A stretch of 64,000 bases of DNA from an uncultured Fidelibacterota bacterium (GCA_902525615.1 CABZHT010000001.1:114813-178812), one strand, 5' to 3'. Counted from the first letter of the stretch, positions 31,425-42,315 are shown. The notes: a model not told the origin generated them from the letters alone. Program-made: numbers and translations.

Positions 31425-31916
31425 ATGTCAAAATCAACTCTCTATGATATCGCAAATGAATTTGAAAAATCTTTAGATAATTTATTAGATCATGATGATT
31501 CAGATTTAATAAAAGAAATAGAATCAATTGAGGGTGAATTCAAATCAAAATCAGCTAACGTAGCTAAATATATCCGAAATCTTGAACATTTGGCTTTAGG
31601 TATTAAAGATATAGAAAGTAATCAAAAACATCGTAGAAACTCTTTGGAAAAGAAAGTTGCAAGATTAAAAGATTATCTTCGAATTAATTTCGAAAAAACT
31701 AATACTGAGAAGATTGAAAGTGATGACATAGTAATTGCTATGTATAAAAATCCTGTAAAAGTACATATTGTTGATGAAGAAAAAATACCTGACGAATTCT
31801 TTCAAGTAAAAGAAACCAAATTATTGAACAAAGATAAAATAAAAGAATCATTAAAGAATGGTGAGGATATCCCGGGATGCGAACTAATTCAAGAAAAGAG
31901 AATAAGCATTAAATAA
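31425..31916 (+). CDS. Siphovirus Gp157-like family protein
   Basis: LYDIANEFEKSLDNL..., coiled helical region, C-terminal VKETKLLNKDKIKESLKNGEDIPGCELIQEKRISIK. Confidence 0.7.
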   Translation: MSKSTLYDIANEFEKSLDNLLDHDDSDLIKEIESIEGEFKSKSANVAKYIRNLEHLALGIKDIESNQKHRRNSLEKKVARLKDYLRINFEKTNTEKIESDDIVIAMYKNPVKVHIVDEEKIPDEFFQVKETKLLNKDKIKESLKNGEDIPGCELIQEKRISIK

Positions 31917-31922
31917 ATTATT

Positions 31923-32513
31923 ATGAAATTTTTAGCAAAATATAGGATGTATTTTTTAAGAGTCTGTATTTTACTTCTTATAGTTTTATCAGTTATAAAT
32001 AATGACTTCAGAGCCTACACTCTTGAAATAACCACTATCGAATCTTTACAAATGAGTATTTTAGGCTTTGTATTGGTTGTTTTTGGTTCATTTGGTAGAA
32101 TTTGGGCTTCATTATATATTGAAGGTAATAAAACAAAAAATCTTATTACTGCTGGACCTTTTTCAATGGTAAGAAATCCATTATACTTTTTCAGCTTAAT
32201 AATGTTAATAGGTTTTAGTTTAGCATTAAAAGCTATTTATCTCCCTTTGGCTCTCCTATTGATTTTTGTATTATTTCATGTTCCAACTATTGCTAATGAA
32301 GAAAAAAAGCTTCAAGATATTCACGGAGAAAAATTTAACAGCTATGTTAAATCTACTCCAAGATTAATACCAAATATTTTTAAGTATAAAAAAACAAAAA
32401 CTGGGGAAAAAGTATTAGTTAAAATTAGCAGAATAAATGGTGTACTTATTGAAGTAATTGGATATTTATTTCTTTATACTCTTATTGATATAATATATTT
32501 TATTTTAGATTAA
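31923..32513 (+). CDS. Isoprenylcysteine carboxyl methyltransferase-like membrane protein
   Basis: LITAGPFSMVRNPLYFFSLIMLIGFSLAL ... EEKKLQDIHGEKFNSYVKSTPRLIP. Confidence 0.8.
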   Translation: MKFLAKYRMYFLRVCILLLIVLSVINNDFRAYTLEITTIESLQMSILGFVLVVFGSFGRIWASLYIEGNKTKNLITAGPFSMVRNPLYFFSLIMLIGFSLALKAIYLPLALLLIFVLFHVPTIANEEKKLQDIHGEKFNSYVKSTPRLIPNIFKYKKTKTGEKVLVKISRINGVLIEVIGYLFLYTLIDIIYFILD

Positions 32514-33221
32514 TTCTTTTTCACGAAGCATATTTATTAAATCTTCGCTTTTGTACTCTACGTTAAAAATTTCATAGGTATCATTTTCTTTTAAATGAAA
32601 TAAAGTTTGGCTACCCACCTCTAACCCATAGTATCGTTCAAGAATATATCTATAAAATGATAGTTGTAAAGAATAATGCATAAAATTACAATCATCTAAA
32701 TGTTTTGATGATGAAAGTATTCCTTTCTTTTTCCTAAATGAATTTTTATCAATTCTTTTATTAGTTTTCCAATCAACTAAATGATACATATTTTGTTCAC
32801 TATTGTAGACAAGCAAGTCAATTGTTCCTGCTATTCCTAATTCTTTTGAATAGACTATAACTTCTGAAAAAAATGAGTTGTGCTCATTCTTTTGCTTCTC
32901 TTTTAACCATCTAACACCTGTAATTGACATTTGATGTTTTGGATCAATATTTTCTTTTACATACATCTCTAATTCATTATGAACTATTGTACCTCTTTTT
33001 GCGCCTTTACCCCACTCTTTAAGTACTTCATTTAACGTTTTGCCGCTATACTTTGGGTTAGTATTGATCAACTTGGTAGCTACTTTTTCTTGATTAAACT
33101 TTTCAAAGAAAAAATGGATGAACTCTGTAACGCTTGAAAATTTAAATTCAGGACTACTATTAAGAATATATTTATGATTTTCTTGATCTAAAGTAATATC
33201 GTTTTTGAATAATTCATTCAT
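32505..33221 (-). CDS. Stand-alone PD-(D/E)XK nuclease, RecB/AddB/Cas4-type motifs
   Basis: GTIVHNELEMYV (motif I His), GIAGTIDLLV, HLVDWKTNKR (DxK), LQLSFYRYIL (QxxxY). Confidence 0.75.
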   Translation of the reverse strand: MNELFKNDITLDQENHKYILNSSPEFKFSSVTEFIHFFFEKFNQEKVATKLINTNPKYSGKTLNEVLKEWGKGAKRGTIVHNELEMYVKENIDPKHQMSITGVRWLKEKQKNEHNSFFSEVIVYSKELGIAGTIDLLVYNSEQNMYHLVDWKTNKRIDKNSFRKKKGILSSSKHLDDCNFMHYSLQLSFYRYILERYYGLEVGSQTLFHLKENDTYEIFNVEYKSEDLINMLREKELI

Positions 33222-33223
33222 TC

Positions 33224-33448
33224 TTAACCTTCATGTAAAACATCTTTATTCTTAGAACCTCGTAGCTTATTAACTCTTCTTCTAGTAACTCTTCTCTGAT
33301 AAAAACCAAGCGACCACCCTAAAAGCAATAAAATTGGAATTATAGCTCGATCAGGAGTATCAGATTTTAATGTAAAGTATAAAAGTAGCAATGCAGTTAT
33401 CAATTGTATTGAAAACTGAACTGAATTAATCGCTTTCAGTTTATTCAT
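33224..33448 (-). CDS. Small two-TM membrane protein
   Basis: 74 aa ORF with two hydrophobic segments, start abuts pepA stop. Confidence 0.55.
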   Translation of the reverse strand: MNKLKAINSVQFSIQLITALLLLYFTLKSDTPDRAIIPILLLLGWSLGFYQRRVTRRRVNKLRGSKNKDVLHEG

Positions 33449-34887
33449 TAAGCCCCGAGCATATCAAGCACTAATCTAATCACTTGTCCAGAAGCACTAT
33501 TTTTTTGAATATAGCTTCTGTTTTCTACATGATATGAAGTTCCTGCAACGTCGAAATGAGCCCATGGAATATCTTTGCTAACAAATGCTTTAAGGAATGC
33601 TCCTCCAGCAATAGTTCCTGCTTGACCTGGTGATCCTAAGTTCTTTACATCGGCAACCTCGGATTTGACTTGATCACAATATTCATCCCATAATGGTAGT
33701 TGCCATACATGTTCTCCGGTATTATCAGAAGAAACTTTAATGTTTTCTACTAATGTTTCATTATTACTCATTATTCCTGTGGCTATATGACCAAGAGTAA
33801 TAACCACAGCGCCAGTCAATGTTGCAAAATCAAGCATATACTCTGGGTCGTAATGCTTACTTGCATATGCTAAAGCATCAGCAAGAATTAGTCTACCTTC
33901 TGCATCAGTATTTAAAACTTCAATAGTTTTTCCATTGTATGCGGTTAGAATATCTCCAGGTTTATAAGCTGAGCCACCTAACATATTATGCGTTGAAGGA
34001 ACAATAGCTACAACGTTCATCTTAGGTTGTAATTCAGCTATAGCATTCATTACACCAAATACAACCGCAGAACCGCACATATCAAATTTCATTTGGTCCA
34101 TATTTAAACCAGGTTTAAGTGAAACTCCTCCTGTATCAAAAGTTAAACCTTTTCCTACAAGCAATACTGGCTTTTCACTTTTCTTCCCTCCAAAATATTC
34201 CATAATGATAAACTTTGGAGGTTCATTTGTGCCTTGAGCTACTCCGGCAAATGATCCCATGCCCATCTTTGTAAATTCTTCTCTATCAAAAACAGTAACT
34301 TTCATATTACCTTTTTTACCAACTTCTTTTGCAAAATTTGCTAACCTTGTTGGAGTAGTCACATTTCCAGGATGATTGCCAAGATCTCTTGAATCACAAA
34401 CAGCACTTGCAATAATTGCACCTTTTTTTGCTGCATCTTGATTACAAGCATCAACCATGGTAATGCTCTTCAAATGATACTTTCCTCTTTCATCAGTGAA
34501 ATAATCTAAAAATCTATAACTTGAAAGGATTAAACCTTCTGCAAATGCCTGACAAAAATATTCACCCTCATCTGTTACAGGACACTCAACTGCAATATCG
34601 CTGTATTTATGCTGTAATGTATAACCCACAACTTCCCCAGCTGCTCTTCTAAAATTTTCTGCTGTTTTATCAGATGAGTCACCTAATCCATAATATACAA
34701 TTCTTGAATTATTATCGATTTCAAAAACAAGATCTCCAACTTTTCCTGTTTTATTTTGAGATTTGAACAATTCTGCTAAATCATTGTCCATTTTATCTGA
34801 AAATGTTGGTACCGCAACCATGCCATAATTTTCATCTACTAAATCTTTATGATTTTTTAAAAAGTTTAATTTTTTTATGTGTGCCAT
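33448..34887 (-). CDS. pepA: Leucyl aminopeptidase (M17)
   Basis: LVGKGLTFDTGGVSLKPGLNMDQMKFDM, NTDAEGRLILADALAYA. Confidence 0.95.
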   Translation of the reverse strand: MAHIKKLNFLKNHKDLVDENYGMVAVPTFSDKMDNDLAELFKSQNKTGKVGDLVFEIDNNSRIVYYGLGDSSDKTAENFRRAAGEVVGYTLQHKYSDIAVECPVTDEGEYFCQAFAEGLILSSYRFLDYFTDERGKYHLKSITMVDACNQDAAKKGAIIASAVCDSRDLGNHPGNVTTPTRLANFAKEVGKKGNMKVTVFDREEFTKMGMGSFAGVAQGTNEPPKFIIMEYFGGKKSEKPVLLVGKGLTFDTGGVSLKPGLNMDQMKFDMCGSAVVFGVMNAIAELQPKMNVVAIVPSTHNMLGGSAYKPGDILTAYNGKTIEVLNTDAEGRLILADALAYASKHYDPEYMLDFATLTGAVVITLGHIATGIMSNNETLVENIKVSSDNTGEHVWQLPLWDEYCDQVKSEVADVKNLGSPGQAGTIAGGAFLKAFVSKDIPWAHFDVAGTSYHVENRSYIQKNSASGQVIRLVLDMLGA

Positions 34888-34896
34888 TTTTTTTCC

Positions 34897-35289
34897 CTAC
34901 AAACTTAGATTATGTTTAAAACTTACTAGCTTACCATGCTCATCTTTAATTACTGCAACAAATGTAATATCAGCTGTACATGCTAGTCTTTTTCCGTGAT
35001 CTTTACTTTCTGCGAATGCTTTAACTTGAACTTTGACTGATGTATTTCCAGCATCGATAATTGTTGATTTACATTTTACCCAATCACCAAGGTAAACTGG
35101 TTCTTTAAATTCTACTTTGTCCAAAGCCCTAGTCACAGAGCCCCAAGCGTCGGTTTCTTCTAGAAATTCAGACGCTGCTTTGGCAGCAGCTAAGTCAAGC
35201 CATGAAAGCATATATCCACCGAAAAGCGTACCTGCAGTATTGATATGAGTAGGTTGTACTAATTCTGAAAATTCTGAAACTTTATTCAC
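34897..35289 (-). CDS. Acyl-CoA thioesterase (YciA-like hotdog)
   Basis: VQPTHINTAGTLFGGYMLSWLDLAAAKAA, VKCKSTIIDAGNTSVKVQVKA. Confidence 0.82.
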   Translation of the reverse strand: MNKVSEFSELVQPTHINTAGTLFGGYMLSWLDLAAAKAASEFLEETDAWGSVTRALDKVEFKEPVYLGDWVKCKSTIIDAGNTSVKVQVKAFAESKDHGKRLACTADITFVAVIKDEHGKLVSFKHNLSL

Positions 35290-35341
35290 GAGGATAATTT
35301 ATAAAAAATTGTGACTTTTTCAGTACTTTATTTCAAAAAAA

Positions 35342-36619
35342 TTAAAACTGTTCTTCTTCTGTTGAGCCATCCATGGCGCTCGTTGAAGGTTCTCCAACAA
35401 TACAATTATTCACTGCATCAAAGTAGCCTGTACCAACCTCTTGCTGATGTGCAGAAAAAGTATATCCCTTATCATGATCTGCAAATTCTTTTTCTTGTAA
35501 TTCTACATAAGCAGTCATGCCAGATTTGACATAATTTTTTGTCAAATCAAACATACCATGCCACATTGAGTGAATTCCCGCAAGAGTTATAAATTGGAAT
35601 TTATAACCCATTGCACCAAGTTCTCTTTGGAACTTAGCTATTGTAGCATCATCAAGATTCTTTCTCCAATTAAATGATGGAGAACAATTATAAGCTAACA
35701 TCAATTCAGGATGATCTTTCTTGATTGATTCTGCAAAAAGTTTTGCTTCTTCAAGATTAGGCTTTCCTGTTTCACACCATAATAAATCAGAATATGGAGC
35801 ATATGAAAGTCCTCTAGAAATTGCTTGATTAATACCCGCTTTGACTCTATAAAATCCTTCAGATGTTCTTTCTCCAGTAACAAACTCAGCATCTCTATCA
35901 TCGATGTCAGAAGTAAGAAGCTCAGCTGCATTTGCATCTGTTCTAGCAACTAGAAGCGTTGGGACATTTGAGACATCTGCAGCTAACCTTGCTGCAACAA
36001 GCTTGTTTATTGCTTCTTGTGTTGGTACAAGGACTTTTCCACCCATATGACCACATTTTTTCACACTTGCTAGTTGATCTTCAAAATGTACTCCAGCAGC
36101 TCCAGCTTTAATCATAGCTTTCATAAGTTCAAAAGCGTTTAACACTCCACCAAAACCAGCTTCTGCATCAGCTACTATAGGTGTAAAAAAGTCAAATTTT
36201 GGGTCGCCATTAGAGCTCATCCATTCAATTTGGTCTGCTCTTTTAAAAGAACTGTTTATTCTTTTTACTAAAGAAGGAACTGAATCAACTGGATATAGAG
36301 ATTGATCAGGATACATTGCTTCAGCACTATTATTATCTGCTGCTACTTGCCATCCAGATACATAAATTGCTTTTGCACCAGCCTTCACTCCCTGCACTGC
36401 CTGTCCCCCAGTTAAAGTACCTAGGCAATGAACATAATCTTCTTTATGAAGCATATTCCAAAGCTTCTCAGCTCCAACTCTTGCTAAAGTGTATTCAGGC
36501 TGAAGAGAACCTCTTAGTTTAACAACCTCCTCTGCTGAATATGGTCTTTTTACATAAGCCCACCTTTCATTCATCTCCCAGTCATTTTTTAATTCTATTA
36601 CTTGTTCATTTAAATTCAT
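35342..36619 (-). CDS. aceA: Isocitrate lyase
   Basis: [57 protein letters not shown]. Confidence 0.96.
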   Translation of the reverse strand: MNLNEQVIELKNDWEMNERWAYVKRPYSAEEVVKLRGSLQPEYTLARVGAEKLWNMLHKEDYVHCLGTLTGGQAVQGVKAGAKAIYVSGWQVAADNNSAEAMYPDQSLYPVDSVPSLVKRINSSFKRADQIEWMSSNGDPKFDFFTPIVADAEAGFGGVLNAFELMKAMIKAGAAGVHFEDQLASVKKCGHMGGKVLVPTQEAINKLVAARLAADVSNVPTLLVARTDANAAELLTSDIDDRDAEFVTGERTSEGFYRVKAGINQAISRGLSYAPYSDLLWCETGKPNLEEAKLFAESIKKDHPELMLAYNCSPSFNWRKNLDDATIAKFQRELGAMGYKFQFITLAGIHSMWHGMFDLTKNYVKSGMTAYVELQEKEFADHDKGYTFSAHQQEVGTGYFDAVNNCIVGEPSTSAMDGSTEEEQF

Positions 36620-38190
36620 TATAACTCCTCGTACGCTTTAGTGGTTAAAAATTCTTCTACATTATCAGACAAAGTGATTTCTTCAAAAATTGATTTCGCT
36701 AAATTGAATTTTCCATTTTCAAACTTTTCGATACCAACTTCATTTTTGACATTCAATAATTCTTCTTCTAAATATTGCTTAAATAATTGTTTATCAACTA
36801 TTTTTCCATTATCAAGCCTATTTTTATGCTTAATCCATTGCCAGATTGAGGTTCTAGAAATCTCTGCAGTTGCAGCATCTTCCATTAAACCATAAATGGC
36901 TACGCAACCCAAACCATTAATCCAAGCTTCAATATATTTAAGTGAAATTCTTATGTTTGATCTAAGACATTCTTCTGAACTAACTCCATTACATCCTTGC
37001 AATAATTGTTCAGCAATAATTTTTTTATCTGAAATAAAATCTAATTGGTTAGTTTGAAAAGTATCAAATTTATCTTTAAAAATTTCGTTTACATAATCAG
37101 CTAACCCAGGGTGGGCAATCCATGTTCCATCGTGCCCATTATTTATTTCAAATAATTTGTCTTCATTAACTTTCTGTAAAATCTTTCTATTCTCATCATG
37201 ATCTTTTGACGGAACAAAAGCTGCCATTCCCCCCATAGCAAAAGCACCTCTTTTGTGACAAGTATTCACCAGCAATGTAGAATAGCTGGTTAAAAATGGT
37301 TGATTCATTGTAATAATGCTTCTGTCCGGTAATAATTTTTCAGGATAAGATTGTAATGTCTTAATAAAACTGAAGATATAATCCCACCTTCCACAATTCA
37401 AACCAATTATATGGTCTTTAAGGTAATATAATATTTCTTCCATTTGAAAAACTGCTGGCAAAGTTTCAATTAGACATGTCACTCTAACTGTTCCCCTATT
37501 TAATCTTAGTTCGTCCTCACAATATGAGATGATATCATTCCACAATTTAGCCTCATGATAGGACTGCAATTTTGGAATGTAAAAATATGGACCTGATCCA
37601 AATGTTTCTAAAGCCTTGTGATTGTGATATAAGTACATTACAAAATCAACTAAAGCCCCATATAATGATACTCCATTGCATGAAATATGCTTTTCTTTAA
37701 GATGCAATCCCCTGACTCTGCACATAAGAATTGCAGGATTTGAACGTAAATTATATTTTTTTAAAGTTACCCTATGCTGGAAAGAAATTGTCCTGTGAGC
37801 AGCATCTCGCATGTTAATTAGCCCATTTTGAATATTTTCCCAAGTAGGAGAAAGAGAATCTTCAAAATCTGCCATGAAAACATTAACATTAGAATTAAGA
37901 GCATTGATAATCATTTTGCGATCAACAGGGCCAGTAATTTCAACTCTTCTATCTTTAAGATTATTTGGAATAGGTCTCACAAACCATTCAGAGCTTCTGA
38001 TATCTTCTGTTTTTTGGTCAAAACTTGGTAAAATTCCTCCGTTAACACTATTTTGATATTCAGCTCTATCATCAATAAGATTATCAATTCTATCGTTGAA
38101 TTTGAGATGAACTTTTTCTAAAAAATTGAGTGCATCTTCAGAAAAAATTTCAGAACCTGAACTAGAAATTTCTTTTGAAAAGTTTAAAAT
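36619..38190 (-). CDS. aceB: Malate synthase A; extended 5' relative to ORF track, apparent ATT start
   Basis: [49 protein letters not shown]. Upstream in-frame sequence encodes conserved N-terminus ([65 protein letters not shown]) with no ATG/GTG/TTG before a stop. Confidence 0.85.
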   Translation of the reverse strand: MLNFSKEISSSGSEIFSEDALNFLEKVHLKFNDRIDNLIDDRAEYQNSVNGGILPSFDQKTEDIRSSEWFVRPIPNNLKDRRVEITGPVDRKMIINALNSNVNVFMADFEDSLSPTWENIQNGLINMRDAAHRTISFQHRVTLKKYNLRSNPAILMCRVRGLHLKEKHISCNGVSLYGALVDFVMYLYHNHKALETFGSGPYFYIPKLQSYHEAKLWNDIISYCEDELRLNRGTVRVTCLIETLPAVFQMEEILYYLKDHIIGLNCGRWDYIFSFIKTLQSYPEKLLPDRSIITMNQPFLTSYSTLLVNTCHKRGAFAMGGMAAFVPSKDHDENRKILQKVNEDKLFEINNGHDGTWIAHPGLADYVNEIFKDKFDTFQTNQLDFISDKKIIAEQLLQGCNGVSSEECLRSNIRISLKYIEAWINGLGCVAIYGLMEDAATAEISRTSIWQWIKHKNRLDNGKIVDKQLFKQYLEEELLNVKNEVGIEKFENGKFNLAKSIFEEITLSDNVEEFLTTKAYEEL

Positions 38191-38253
38191 GATTTTCCCC
38201 CTTAAAAATGAAATTAAACCTAGTGATATTTATAAAAAATTACAATTTATAAA

Positions 38254-39540
38254 TCAAAGATTTTTAGCTATTGCTTCGCCTTCTTTGATATCTACTTTAG
38301 AAAATACATAAGCACCTAAAATAAATAATATCATAATTGATAATAATCCAAATCTAGCAGCCTTAATTTCATCTTCAACTACATTGCTTAACACTAGAGT
38401 AACTGAACCCATAAGAACCGGACCAAATACTGCAGCAAATTTTCCTAACATATTGTAGAAGCCATAAAACTCAGCAGATTTTTTCTGAGGGATAATTCTT
38501 GAATACAAACTTCTACTAATTGTTTGAATTCCTCCTTGAAAACAACCAATCAATAATGCCACAATATAAAAGTGAGTAATACTTTCAACAAAATATCCAG
38601 CAAATAGAATGATACAATAACCAAGAATTCCTAAATAGATACCATTCTTCAAGCCTATGAAATTTGCGATTTTGATATAAATTAATGTTGCAAAAAAAGC
38701 TACAAGCTGAATCATTACCAGCGCGCCCATAATAGATGCTTGATCAAACCCTAAAGTAAAAGCAAAATTTGCTGCCATTCGTACTACAGTGTCAACTCCA
38801 TCAATATATAACCAATAAGCTAAAAGGAATGTAGCAACTACTTTAAGTTTTTTTAAATCATTGAACGTATTTCTAAATTGTATTAAACCATTTATTATAG
38901 AATCAGATACACTTTCGCTTTCATGATATTTTGGTTCATCAACAAAGAGAATTAAAGGAAGTGAGAAAAGTGCCCACCAAACTCCAACAGAAATAAATGC
39001 ATATTTTGTTGCTTCAACTGCATCAACCAAACCAAAAGAAGCAGGATAAGATATCATTAAAAAATTAATAATAATTAAAACACCACCTCCAAGATATCCT
39101 AATGAAAAACCTAACGCAGAAACATCATCTACATTTTCTTCATTTGAAACAGATGGAAGTAGAGAGTCGTAAAAAATATTTGCCCCTGAAAATCCAATTG
39201 TAGAAAAGATGTAAACCATTAAAGCGATTTGCCACATTCCTTGAGCAATAAATCCCAGGCCTAAAGTCATTACAATACCTAAAAAAGCAAAGAAAATTAG
39301 AAATTTTTTCTTAAAACTACCTCTATCAGCAATTGCACCTAAAATTGGTGCAAGCAAAGCAACTATTAAAGAAGCAACTGAATTACCTAACCCTAAATAA
39401 AATGTACTAACAGATAAGTTGTCTGGATTTGACCAGTATTGTGCAAAGAAAATTGGAAAAAAACCAGCCATAACTGTGGTTGCAAAAGCTGAATTTGCCC
39501 AATCGTAAAGAGCCCAACTATAAATTTGTTTTTTATTCAT
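38254..39540 (-). CDS. MFS transporter, UMF1/Atg22-like
   Basis: IYSWALYDWANSAFATTVMAGFFPIFF and 12-TM hydrophobicity; IGCFQGGIQTISRSLYSRIIP. Confidence 0.85.
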   Translation of the reverse strand: MNKKQIYSWALYDWANSAFATTVMAGFFPIFFAQYWSNPDNLSVSTFYLGLGNSVASLIVALLAPILGAIADRGSFKKKFLIFFAFLGIVMTLGLGFIAQGMWQIALMVYIFSTIGFSGANIFYDSLLPSVSNEENVDDVSALGFSLGYLGGGVLIIINFLMISYPASFGLVDAVEATKYAFISVGVWWALFSLPLILFVDEPKYHESESVSDSIINGLIQFRNTFNDLKKLKVVATFLLAYWLYIDGVDTVVRMAANFAFTLGFDQASIMGALVMIQLVAFFATLIYIKIANFIGLKNGIYLGILGYCIILFAGYFVESITHFYIVALLIGCFQGGIQTISRSLYSRIIPQKKSAEFYGFYNMLGKFAAVFGPVLMGSVTLVLSNVVEDEIKAARFGLLSIMILFILGAYVFSKVDIKEGEAIAKNL

Positions 39541-40856
39541 TAGCCTTTTCTTAATGAAAACTTAATGGTTATCCCTTTTAAATCAAATGATTCCCTTAGC
39601 TGATTATGTAGATATCTTAAGTATTGAATAGATATTAGCTTAGGATAATTGCTAAATAGTGCAAAAATTAGAGGAGATTGTTGTACTTGTTCAACAAATT
39701 TAATTTTAATTGATTTACCTTGCGTAGCTGGAGGAGGATAATTTCTTACAGCTTTTTCTATCCAAACATTTAATTCCTTTGTGGATAGCTTATCTCTCTG
39801 TTTTGTAAAAATTTCCCATGCAATTTCTAAAATATTTGAAACTCTTCTTTTAGTTAACGCAGAAACAAAAAGTATAGGATAATGCTGGAGATCTTTGAAC
39901 TCCATATACATGTCTTCTTTATATAGCTCAGCAGAAACATTTGTTCCGGAAGCTAAATCCCATTTATTAACAAGAATAACCATCCTCTTACCTTTTTTAA
40001 TAACCTCTTTGGCAATAGTTTTTTCTTGTTTAGTAAATCCTTTTTCAGCGTCAACTACAAGCAAAACAAGATCAGATCTTAAAAGTGAATCCATAGCTCT
40101 CAAGGAACTATAAAATTCAATATCTGAATCAACTTTACTTTTCTTCCTAAGACCAGCTGTATCAACAATTTTAATATCCTTTCCATGCCATTTAATGATT
40201 GTATCAACTGAATCTCTGGTAGTTCCTGCTATATCAGACACAATTGCCTGTTCTCTCTGAATTAAAGCATTTAATAGTGAAGATTTACCAACATTCGGCA
40301 TTCCTACTATAGTGATAGAACAATCAGTATTATCATCAGATGGTGAGATAGAATTAAAATCAATTAATTCAAACAAATTATCAAGCATATCTCCAACCCC
40401 AGCACCATTCAAGGCTGATATTGGAATTGGATTTTCAAAACCAATATCAAAGAATTGGTCTTTTCTTAAATTATGTTCTGGAGTATCACATTTATTGACT
40501 CCCATAACAAATTTTTTTCCAGATTTTCTCACAAGCTTAGATAAAAATTGATCGTTTGGATTAAGACCATCTTTTCCATCAACAAGAAAAATAATTCCAT
40601 CACACTCATTTAATGCAGCTGAAATTTGTTCTTTAATTTTTGTATTAAATACATCTTCATTTGAGCTAACATATCCTCCTGTATCGATAATATTGAACTC
40701 CTGTGATAACCATTCTGCAGAAGAATAAACTCGGTCTCGAGTTACACCTTCCATTTGGTCAACAATAGATGTTCTTTTTCCTGAAAGCTTATTAAAAAGT
40801 GTTGATTTACCAACATTCGGCCTTCCTACAATTGCAATTTTTGGTTTTTTTGCCAT
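39540..40856 (-). CDS. der: Ribosome biogenesis GTPase Der (EngA)
   Basis: Two GTPase domains: IVGRPNVGKSTLFNKL and IVGMPNVGKSSLLNAL; C-terminal KH-like domain. Confidence 0.96.
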   Translation of the reverse strand: MAKKPKIAIVGRPNVGKSTLFNKLSGKRTSIVDQMEGVTRDRVYSSAEWLSQEFNIIDTGGYVSSNEDVFNTKIKEQISAALNECDGIIFLVDGKDGLNPNDQFLSKLVRKSGKKFVMGVNKCDTPEHNLRKDQFFDIGFENPIPISALNGAGVGDMLDNLFELIDFNSISPSDDNTDCSITIVGMPNVGKSSLLNALIQREQAIVSDIAGTTRDSVDTIIKWHGKDIKIVDTAGLRKKSKVDSDIEFYSSLRAMDSLLRSDLVLLVVDAEKGFTKQEKTIAKEVIKKGKRMVILVNKWDLASGTNVSAELYKEDMYMEFKDLQHYPILFVSALTKRRVSNILEIAWEIFTKQRDKLSTKELNVWIEKAVRNYPPPATQGKSIKIKFVEQVQQSPLIFALFSNYPKLISIQYLRYLHNQLRESFDLKGITIKFSLRKG

Positions 40857-40898
40857 TTGAGAAGATTATACGACTTCGAAAACTGTTCTGCTATAAAA

Positions 40899-41333
40899 TT
40901 ATTTAACTAAAAAAATAAATAATTCTGTCCAGAGAATGAATGTAACAATTAACGAATATTGGAAAGGAACTCTTCTTTTTGAAATTTTTGGATTAGACAT
41001 TCGAACAAAATAATGCCAAAGTCTGAAAGCAACATAAAGCCATGCTAAAACAAGATTAAACATTGTAACATGACCTACGGTATAACTGAATAAACAATAT
41101 ACTAGAAAAGGCAAAGGAGCTTCAAAAAGATTTTTATATAACTCTCTTGAAGCTTGAATATTTAAAGGAATTTCTTGCCATCCTGGCATGTACTTCAACC
41201 ATCTAGAGTCAAGTTCTTTATTCATAATAGATTTTCTAAGCTGAAATGCATTAACAACAGTATGGACATGCATAATCAAAATTATGGGGAAAATTGGAAA
41301 TAAGATGAGGACTGGATTCAAACTATTGTCCAA
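40899..41333 (-). CDS. MAPEG-like membrane protein
   Basis: NPVLILFPIFPIILIM..., NLFEAPLPFLVYCLF, YVAFRLWHYFVRMSNP; TTG start overlapping rpoD. Confidence 0.7.
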   Translation of the reverse strand: MDNSLNPVLILFPIFPIILIMHVHTVVNAFQLRKSIMNKELDSRWLKYMPGWQEIPLNIQASRELYKNLFEAPLPFLVYCLFSYTVGHVTMFNLVLAWLYVAFRLWHYFVRMSNPKISKRRVPFQYSLIVTFILWTELFIFLVK

Positions 41334-42315
41334 GATAAACTCTTAGAGGTTCACTTCTTGTTTTGTGAGCTAATCTTCGAATAGCTTTTTCTTTAATCTG
41401 TCTAACACGTTCTCTAGTTAAACTAAATTGTTCTCCAATTTCATTTAATGTAAAAGATCTATCGCGATTAATTCCAAAATACATTTCGATTACAGAACGC
41501 TCTCTTTCAGTTAAGGTACTAAGCGCGGAAGCAATTTCTTCTTTCATAGAAGTGTCCATTACATTGTTGTCTGGATCTTTTTCCTGCTCATCTTCAATAA
41601 CATTAATTAAAGAACTATCTTCTCCTTCCGCAAAAGGAGCATCTAGCGAACTATGTCTTCTAGAATATTGAAGCGCATTAAATACTTCTTCGGTTTTTAC
41701 ATCAAGTTGGTGACTTATTTCTTCAACTTTTGGAGGGCGACCCATTTCAGCTTCAAGCTTTTCAGCAGCTTTGGTAATTTTAGTGATTGTACCCACCCTA
41801 TTTAAAGGTAACCTAATTAGCCTACCCTGTTCTGCTAATGCCTGAAGAATAGCCTGTCTAATCCACCAAACAGCATACGAAATGAATTTAAAACCTCTTG
41901 AAGGGTCGAATCTTTTAGCAGCTTTAATAAGTCCTAGATTTCCTTCATTGATAATATCTGATAAAGACAAACCATTACCTTGATATTTCTTTGCAACTGA
42001 AACTACAAATCTCAAGTTTGCTTCTACCAATTCTTTCATTGCTTTTTTATCGCCCTTCGCAATTAAAACTGCTAGCTCAACTTCTTTGTCAGGCGATAAT
42101 GGTTCGTATTGCGAAATTTCAGACAAATACATACTGATTGTTCCACTAGACACCTTTGATCTTTTAATTCTTTCATCTGCTCTACCTAAAGCGTTTTTTC
42201 TTTTTTCCTCAGCGTCCAACTCCTTCTGTACTTCAACAGCATGTGCGTCAGGACCCATATTCTCTAAATTCTGAAGTTCTTTAGATAATTTTTTTGAGAT
42301 TTTTTTAGCAGTCAA
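41323..42315 (-). CDS. rpoD: RNA polymerase primary sigma factor (RpoD/SigA type, no long region 1.1)
   Basis: DIINEGNLGLIKAAKRFDPSRGFKFISYAVWWIRQAI, GEQFSLTRERVRQIKEKAIRRLAHK; TTG start with upstream AAAGGA. Confidence 0.93.
   Translation of the reverse strand: MTAKKISKKLSKELQNLENMGPDAHAVEVQKELDAEEKRKNALGRADERIKRSKVSSGTISMYLSEISQYEPLSPDKEVELAVLIAKGDKKAMKELVEANLRFVVSVAKKYQGNGLSLSDIINEGNLGLIKAAKRFDPSRGFKFISYAVWWIRQAILQALAEQGRLIRLPLNRVGTITKITKAAEKLEAEMGRPPKVEEISHQLDVKTEEVFNALQYSRRHSSLDAPFAEGEDSSLINVIEDEQEKDPDNNVMDTSMKEEIASALSTLTERERSVIEMYFGINRDRSFTLNEIGEQFSLTRERVRQIKEKAIRRLAHKTRSEPLRVYLGQ

Noticed and set aside
31425-33221. Prophage remnant around Gp157-like and RecB-type nuclease genes
   Set aside because: No integrase, structural phage genes, tRNA attachment site or flanking direct repeats were seen; neighbours are pnt and pepA housekeeping genes.
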